10,407 nt of DNA, from positions 1 to 10,407 of the forward strand of contig DQCG01000666.1 of the NCBI GenBank assembly GCA_003533825.1. Direction: 5' to 3'. The stretch's first letter is position 1. Each line of letters begins with the position of its first letter. Under the pieces are notes generated by a model. It made no database searches and was not told the DNA's origin. It saw only the letters and a program-made list of their open reading frames with translations. This stretch comes from Phycisphaerales bacterium. Its GTDB lineage: Bacteria; Planctomycetota; Phycisphaerae; Sedimentisphaerales; Anaerobacaceae. Below, one piece after another: positions 6,148 to 10,407 of this stretch. Made by a program: the position numbers and the translations under genes.

Positions 6148-8034
6148 ATGTGGCAAGAAGTTAGAAATATCTCAGACAGGCAAAGAACAGGCCATGGTAA
6201 GTGTTGTTTATTAAGATTGCTGTTAATTTCGTTGATTCTTGTTCCTTTGGGATGTAAATCCCCGGTTGAGCATCGCGCCGAGGCTGATAAAGTTGCTGCT
6301 GAGATCATCACTGCCAAGCAAAAAGAGGCGTTTGGAGAGATCGAGCCATTCAGCATTGAAAGGCCGAGCGATATTCTTCGCCGGCGTTTGCTGGAGCAGC
6401 AGAATTTAGCTGTTTTCTCAGAAGCTTCGCTCGGTACAGACAAGCTCAAGCCTGTCGAACACTGGCCCGATCCGAACTATATGCAGGCCAAATCGTCCGG
6501 AAGCTCGGAAGATTTGCCCATCGAGCCCAATAAGCCAGTCAAGTTGACGCTGATACAGTCACTCCAGGTGGGCGCTCGCAATAGTCCGGACTATCAATCT
6601 CGCAAAGAAAATGTCTTTCGAGCGGCATTGGCCCTCGATCTGACACGGCATAACTTCGAAAATATATTCGATGCCGGGGCGGACAGCGAACTTAACACGG
6701 ATACTACGGCCACTAATTTGGATACCAGCGCGGCTGCGGGGGTGAGTCGTACCCTGAAGAACGGAATCGACATGAGCTCGTCGATAGCGGTCAATCTGAT
6801 GAATCTTTTGACTCAGGGCGGCGCATCATCCATGGGGCTGAGTGCCGATGCTTCGGTATCTATCCCCTTAATGAGAGGTTCCGGCGAGCATATTGCCGCC
6901 GAACCACTGACCCAGGCCGAGCGAGATGTGATTTACGAGCTTTGGGATTTCGAACGTTATAAGCGGACATTCTCGGTTGGCGTTGCCAGGGGATATTTCA
7001 ATGTGCTGCGTCAGATGGACAGCGTATCCAACGCTGAGGACAACTACCGCAGTGCAGTCGCCTCGTCCCGTTGGTCGCGAAGGCGGGCCGATGCCGGTCG
7101 AATCCGTGAGATTGAAGTGGACCAGGCGATCCAGCGGGAATTGAGTGCTCGTAATAGCTGGATTTCTGCCCAGGAACAGTTCAAGAGCACTCTCGATTCG
7201 TTCAAGAATACCATCGGTCTTCCGACCGATGCTCGTATCGAACTGGATCCGAACGACCTGGTGCAATTGCGGAGCCGTTCCTCGACGATTCTTGAAGAGA
7301 TGAGAACAACATCCCAGCAGGGGATTTCCGAAACAGCTCCACCGGCGGATGCTCCTATCGAGTTAATCCCGGCCAGCTATGAAGACGCCGGACCGATGGA
7401 GATCGACGAGTCTCTGGCGGTGAAGCTGGCTTTAGAGAACCGGCTGGATTTGCAGGAGGCCATCGGCTCGGTATACGATGCCCAGAGAGATGTTGTGGTC
7501 AGGGCCGATGCACTCAGGGCCGGATTGACACTTGGTGGAACGGCCTTCGCCTCAGATACCGATGAAGTTGGCGATATTCGTTTCGACAGGGGCCAATATG
7601 CGGCCCTGCTTTCGCTCGATTTGCCGGTTGAAAGGACCAGGGAGCGGAACGAGTATCGAAACAGCCTGCTCAATCTGGAGCAGGCCACAAGAAGTGTGCA
7701 ATCGCTTGAAGATCAAATCAAACTTTCCATTCGTAGTGAATTAAGGACCCTTCTTGAATCCCGGGAGAGTCTTAAGATTCAGGCTCAGTCGGTTGTGGTT
7801 GCGGAAAAGCGCGTCCGAAGCAATACAATCTTTCTCGAAGCGGGAAGGTCGGAGATACGTGATTTGCTGGATTCTCAGGACGCACTTCTGTCGGCCCAGA
7901 ACTCTTTGACCCGGGCTGTTGTAGATTATCGTATAGCCGAACTGGAAATGCAGCGAGATCTGGGCTTGCTCAAAGTGAACGAACAGGGTTTGTGGCGGGA
8001 ATTCTCGCCGGAGGTAATTGATAATGGTAAGTAA
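6148..8034 (+). CDS. TolC-family outer-membrane efflux channel, probable lipoprotein
   Basis: With the start at 6148 this is 628 residues. The N-terminus has a basic region then a hydrophobic core (LLRLLLISLILVPLGC), suggesting lipid attachment at Cys36, although Pro at -3 makes the lipobox imperfect. About 95 charged residues separate this Cys from the first outer-membrane efflux domain (about 131-360: LTLIQSLQVGARNSPDYQ, then long helices). A second domain covers about 415-610 (IDESLAVKLALENRLDLQEA...). This two-repeat, helix-rich arrangement is that of TolC proteins, whose trimers form a beta-barrel and periplasmic tunnel. The linker at about 375-412 is Pro/Ser/Thr-rich. At 628 residues it is longer than TolC (about 470 mature), mostly from the N-terminal extension and linker. 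The gene overlaps the adaptor gene by 11 bases, so it is the channel for that pump. A longer form from ATG 6079 (651 residues) is possible. Confidence 0.88.
   Translation: MWQEVRNISDRQRTGHGKCCLLRLLLISLILVPLGCKSPVEHRAEADKVAAEIITAKQKEAFGEIEPFSIERPSDILRRRLLEQQNLAVFSEASLGTDKLKPVEHWPDPNYMQAKSSGSSEDLPIEPNKPVKLTLIQSLQVGARNSPDYQSRKENVFRAALALDLTRHNFENIFDAGADSELNTDTTATNLDTSAAAGVSRTLKNGIDMSSSIAVNLMNLLTQGGASSMGLSADASVSIPLMRGSGEHIAAEPLTQAERDVIYELWDFERYKRTFSVGVARGYFNVLRQMDSVSNAEDNYRSAVASSRWSRRRADAGRIREIEVDQAIQRELSARNSWISAQEQFKSTLDSFKNTIGLPTDARIELDPNDLVQLRSRSSTILEEMRTTSQQGISETAPPADAPIELIPASYEDAGPMEIDESLAVKLALENRLDLQEAIGSVYDAQRDVVVRADALRAGLTLGGTAFASDTDEVGDIRFDRGQYAALLSLDLPVERTRERNEYRNSLLNLEQATRSVQSLEDQIKLSIRSELRTLLESRESLKIQAQSVVVAEKRVRSNTIFLEAGRSEIRDLLDSQDALLSAQNSLTRAVVDYRIAELEMQRDLGLLKVNEQGLWREFSPEVIDNGK
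8010..8015 (+). promoter_or_regulatory. Ribosome binding site for the adaptor gene
   Basis: GGAGGT lies inside the end of the TolC-like gene, 8 bases before ATG 8024. It is only 2 bases from the in-frame TTG at 8018, so the ATG is the better start. Confidence 0.7.
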
Positions 8035-9940
8035 TACTACAACGAATAATCGTCGTGGACTCAGGTCTTTTTGGACAGTTGGCGCCATTGTGGCAGTGGC
8101 AACGATTGTTCTGATCTTTATATGGCTAAAAGTGGTCAGGGGTGCTGAGGATCCCACGAGTACTTATTCTACCTTCGTTGCTAAGCGGGGCCCCCTGACA
8201 ATCAGCGTATTAGAGTCCGGCACTATAAGCCCCCAGGAGAAGATTACCCTCCGGAACGAAGTTGAGGGCAGAACCACGATTGTCAGCCTCGTTCCGGATG
8301 GCAGTATCGTCAAGAAGGGAGATCTGCTGGTCGAGTTGGATTCAAGTACCCTTAAAGATGCAATAATCGACCAGGATATTCAGGTCCAGAGGGCAGATGC
8401 TGCTTACATCGGGGCCAAAGAGAGCCTTGCCGTTACTGAAAACCAGGCCAAAAGCGATATAGATGTCGCCAAGCTCACTCTGAAGTTCGCGCGGCAGGAT
8501 CTTCAGCAGTATGTGGATGGGCTTTACCCAAAAGACGTCAATGAACAAACGGCCAGGATTCGTCTGGCCGAAGAGGATCTGAAGCGTGCTGAGGATGTGA
8601 ATGACTGGTCTAAAAGGCTATATGAGGAGAAATATTTATCGGAGACCGAGTACCTTTCGGATAAACTGGCGGTCCAGCGGAGGAAGCTTGAGCGAGATGT
8701 GGCGAACAGCGACCTCGATATTCTGACCAATTTTACCTACCATCGCCAAATCGAGCAGTTGACAAGTGATGTCAACCAAGCCGAAATGGCTCTGGAGCGC
8801 ACGGAGCGTAAAGCCTCTGCTGATGTGGTCCAGGCTAAGGCTGACCTTCGAGCTAAAGAGCTTGAGTATAACCGTCAGCAGGAAAAGTTAAAGAAGACCG
8901 AAGACCAGCTTGCGAAAACGACGATATATGCTCCACAGGACGGGATGGTGGTCTATGCAACCAGCGGCGGCGGAAGGCGCCCCTGGGATCGTCGGGACCC
9001 TATGGAAATTGGCGGCGAGGTTTATGAACGGCAGGATTTGATTAACCTTCCAACTGCCGATTTGATGAAAGCCCAGGTTGATATTCACGAGACCAGTCTT
9101 GAAAAAGTTCGATTGGGATTGCCTGCTGTAATCACGATTGATGCACTGGCGGGGAAGAAGTTCCTTGGTCGTGTGCAACGTATTGCGCCCTTGCCGGATG
9201 CGACAAGTATGTGGGCGAATCCGGATCTAAAGGTTTATCCCACAGATATATACCTGGAAGATAGCGATAGTGCGCTGCGTTCCGGAATGAGCTGCAAGGC
9301 CGAGATTATCATTGCGCAATATGAGGATGCAGTGTATATACCGATTCAGGCAGTATTGAGGATTGCAGGGCAGCCTACGGTTTATGTTATCGATGAGAAT
9401 GGATCCTACACAGGACGGGAAGTCGAAATCGGCCTGGATGATAACAAAATGATAAGAATCGTCAGTGGCCTCGAAGAGGGGGAAGTTATCCTGATGACAC
9501 CTCCGCTTAGAGCCGGGACTATAGAATCCAGCTCAAGGATATCAGGTGTTGAGTTGCCCGATGGCTCCAGTACATTCCAGCAGAGGGTGGATCAGCGACT
9601 TGAAGAAGCAAATGGTAACGGTAATACAACGAAACCGTCCCAGCAGTCTGAAGGTTCTGATAAGCCTGAGATCCCCTCGTCTGATCAGATAAACCAAATA
9701 CGTCAACGCTTCGAAAATATGTCAGACGAAGAGCGTAAGAAAGAAATGGAGAAAATGAGGCAGCGATTCGAGAACATGTCTCAGGAAGAGCGGGATGCGA
9801 TGCGGCAGCGTTTTCAGGGCGCTGGTGGAGGCGCAAGGCAGGGAAGAGGCCAGGGGCAGGGAGGTGGCCAGAGACAACAGGGAGGCGGCCAGCGGCAGGG
9901 AGGCGGTCAGAGATCTGGCGGAGCGGAAAGGAATCGATAA
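8024..9940 (+). CDS. HlyD/MacA-type periplasmic adaptor subunit with repetitive C-terminal tail
   Basis: The 638-residue protein has a short cytoplasmic start and one membrane anchor (about 16-38, WTVGAIVAVATIVLIFIWLKVV). The first lipoyl half is at about 80-107 (VPDGSIVKKGDLLVELD), a long coiled-coil hairpin at about 115-295, and the second lipoyl half at 298-311 (TTIYAPQDGMVVY). A beta-barrel follows at about 345-430 (VDIHETSLEKVRLGLPAVI) and a membrane-proximal domain at about 435-500 (YIPIQAVL...VSGLEEGEVIL). These proteins bridge an inner-membrane pump to a TolC channel in the periplasm. Residues from about 512 are extra: a polar linker, then RQRFENMS-EER repeats (559-597), then a Gly/Gln/Arg-rich tail to 638, none of which belongs to the standard fold. 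The gene sits between channel and ATPase genes, overlapping the first by 11 bases and abutting the second. Family is secure; the exported substrate is unknown. Confidence 0.92.
   Translation: MVSNTTTNNRRGLRSFWTVGAIVAVATIVLIFIWLKVVRGAEDPTSTYSTFVAKRGPLTISVLESGTISPQEKITLRNEVEGRTTIVSLVPDGSIVKKGDLLVELDSSTLKDAIIDQDIQVQRADAAYIGAKESLAVTENQAKSDIDVAKLTLKFARQDLQQYVDGLYPKDVNEQTARIRLAEEDLKRAEDVNDWSKRLYEEKYLSETEYLSDKLAVQRRKLERDVANSDLDILTNFTYHRQIEQLTSDVNQAEMALERTERKASADVVQAKADLRAKELEYNRQQEKLKKTEDQLAKTTIYAPQDGMVVYATSGGGRRPWDRRDPMEIGGEVYERQDLINLPTADLMKAQVDIHETSLEKVRLGLPAVITIDALAGKKFLGRVQRIAPLPDATSMWANPDLKVYPTDIYLEDSDSALRSGMSCKAEIIIAQYEDAVYIPIQAVLRIAGQPTVYVIDENGSYTGREVEIGLDDNKMIRIVSGLEEGEVILMTPPLRAGTIESSSRISGVELPDGSSTFQQRVDQRLEEANGNGNTTKPSQQSEGSDKPEIPSSDQINQIRQRFENMSDEERKKEMEKMRQRFENMSQEERDAMRQRFQGAGGGARQGRGQGQGGGQRQQGGGQRQGGGQRSGGAERNR
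9698..9814 (+). repeat. RQRFENMS-EER peptide repeats in the adaptor tail
   Basis: Residues 559-597 contain IRQRFENMSDEER, MRQRFENMSQEER and a shortened third copy MRQRF, starting 19 and then 15 residues apart. The units are highly charged and predicted helical. The DNA copies differ at synonymous positions, as in the codons of the two RFENMS units, so the repetition seems kept at protein level rather than freshly duplicated. Confidence 0.8.
9841..9915 (+). repeat. 18/21-base tandem repeat encoding a Gly/Gln/Arg-rich tail
   Basis: Four G-rich units begin at 9841, 9859, 9880 and 9898, each starting GGGA(A/G)G and containing GGCCAG or GGTCAG. Unit lengths are 18, 21, 18 and about 18 bases, all multiples of three, so length changes keep frame. 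They encode repeated GGGQRQ-like hexapeptides at the adaptor C-terminus. Confidence 0.8.
9927..9932 (+). promoter_or_regulatory. Ribosome binding site for the ABC ATPase gene
   Basis: AAAGGA near the end of the adaptor gene lies 8 bases before ATG 9941, supporting that start and a shared transcript. Confidence 0.5.
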
Positions 9941-10407
9941 ATGGCTAAACAGGCTCCATCGAAAAACCACCAGGATATCATCAAGCTTGTGAATGCTCGC
10001 AAGATATACCAAATGGGTACAGAGCAGGTTAATGCGCTCGCCGGGGTGGACATTACGTTCAAGAAGGCGAGCTTCTGGGCGATCATGGGACCGAGCGGTT
10101 CGGGCAAAAGTACCATGATGAATATCCTCGGATGCCTCGACCGTCTAACTTCCGGATCTTATTATCTTGACGGTCAGGATGTAAGCCAACTCAACGATGA
10201 TTTGCTCAGCGATTTCCGACTAAGATATCTGGGTTTCATATTTCAGAGTTTCAATCTGATACCTCAACTAACCGTTCAAAGAAATATTGAGCTGCCGCTG
10301 TATTATCTTGGCTGGGATGCAAGAGAAAGTGCGGCACGAGCAAAGGAACTCGCAGAGCAAGTCGGACTCGGAGACAGAATCGGTCATAGGCCTACGGAGC
10401 TTTCCGG
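9941..10407 (+). CDS. ABC transporter ATP-binding protein (MacB/LolD type), 3'-truncated by window edge
   Basis: The frame opens at ATG 9941, directly after the adaptor's TAA, and stays open to the last base, giving 155 complete codons. An aromatic A-loop residue (Tyr23) precedes Walker A GPSGSGKST (residues 50-58). The Q-loop is FIFQSFNLIP, with Gln102. The window stops in ...RPTELSG, at the start of the expected LSGGQ signature, so Walker B and the switch His are not seen. The sequence, including the MNILGCLDRLTSG and LRYLGFIFQSFNLIP blocks, is characteristic of the MacB/LolD/FtsE-like subfamily, which powers MacB-type permeases for efflux or lipoprotein handling. As it follows a MacA-like adaptor, MacB-type export is most likely. 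Whether the ATPase is fused to a permease, as in MacB, or separate cannot be seen. Neighbouring regulation is presumably the operon promoter upstream of 6148. Confidence 0.92.
   Translation, partial: MAKQAPSKNHQDIIKLVNARKIYQMGTEQVNALAGVDITFKKASFWAIMGPSGSGKSTMMNILGCLDRLTSGSYYLDGQDVSQLNDDLLSDFRLRYLGFIFQSFNLIPQLTVQRNIELPLYYLGWDARESAARAKELAEQVGLGDRIGHRPTELS

Noticed and set aside
8018..8023. TTG at 8018 as the start of the adaptor gene (640 residues).
   Set aside because: It is only 2 bases from GGAGGT, too close for initiation. ATG 8024 has 8-base spacing.
9841..9915. G-rich tandem repeats considered as a CRISPR-like or intergenic repeat array.
   Set aside because: The units are contiguous with no spacers, are multiples of three, and lie in frame inside the adaptor gene.

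Overview
The window looks like a chromosomal segment from a Planctomycetota bacterium, most likely a Phycisphaerae-type lineage. Three things suggest this: a multihaem HzsA-related protein, a secreted beta-helix protein whose C-terminus carries a tail I associate with this group (SPCIDAG, then NIGAYGGTEEAS), and a secreted PQQ-type beta-propeller protein opening with EEWPQWRGPSRDG. This assignment rests on recognition, not on a database search. No rRNA, tRNA, transposase, CRISPR array or prophage gene was seen.

Layout. Bases 2-1291 (+) hold the 3' part of an HzsA-related c-type cytochrome gene that begins before the window. A 291-base gap follows, with a good sigma70-like promoter (1407-1434) and a leader of about 140 nt. 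It precedes a large secreted protein gene (1583-4390, +) that joins a C10 (streptopain-like) cysteine protease, with its propeptide, to a small beta-sandwich and a long right-handed beta-helix. Converging on it is a gene (4468-5766, -) for an exported beta-propeller protein. An AT-rich divergent region of about 380 bases (5767-6147) contains two hairpins and separates this gene from a compact operon on the plus strand.

The operon encodes a tripartite ABC export system of the MacAB-TolC kind: a TolC-family outer-membrane lipoprotein (6148-8034), a HlyD/MacA-type periplasmic adaptor (8024-9940) and a MacB/LolD-type ATPase (9941 to beyond the window). The first two genes overlap by 11 bases and the third starts directly after the second stop, so translational coupling is likely. 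The permease gene is expected just past the right edge. The adaptor would link an inner-membrane ABC pump to the outer-membrane channel; no substrate can be named from this sequence.

The most unusual items are the protease/beta-helix fusion, and the adaptor's C-terminal extension of repeated RQRFENMS-EER units followed by a Gly/Gln/Arg-rich tail encoded by an 18/21-base tandem repeat. I did not see a clear-cut new defence or mobile system.
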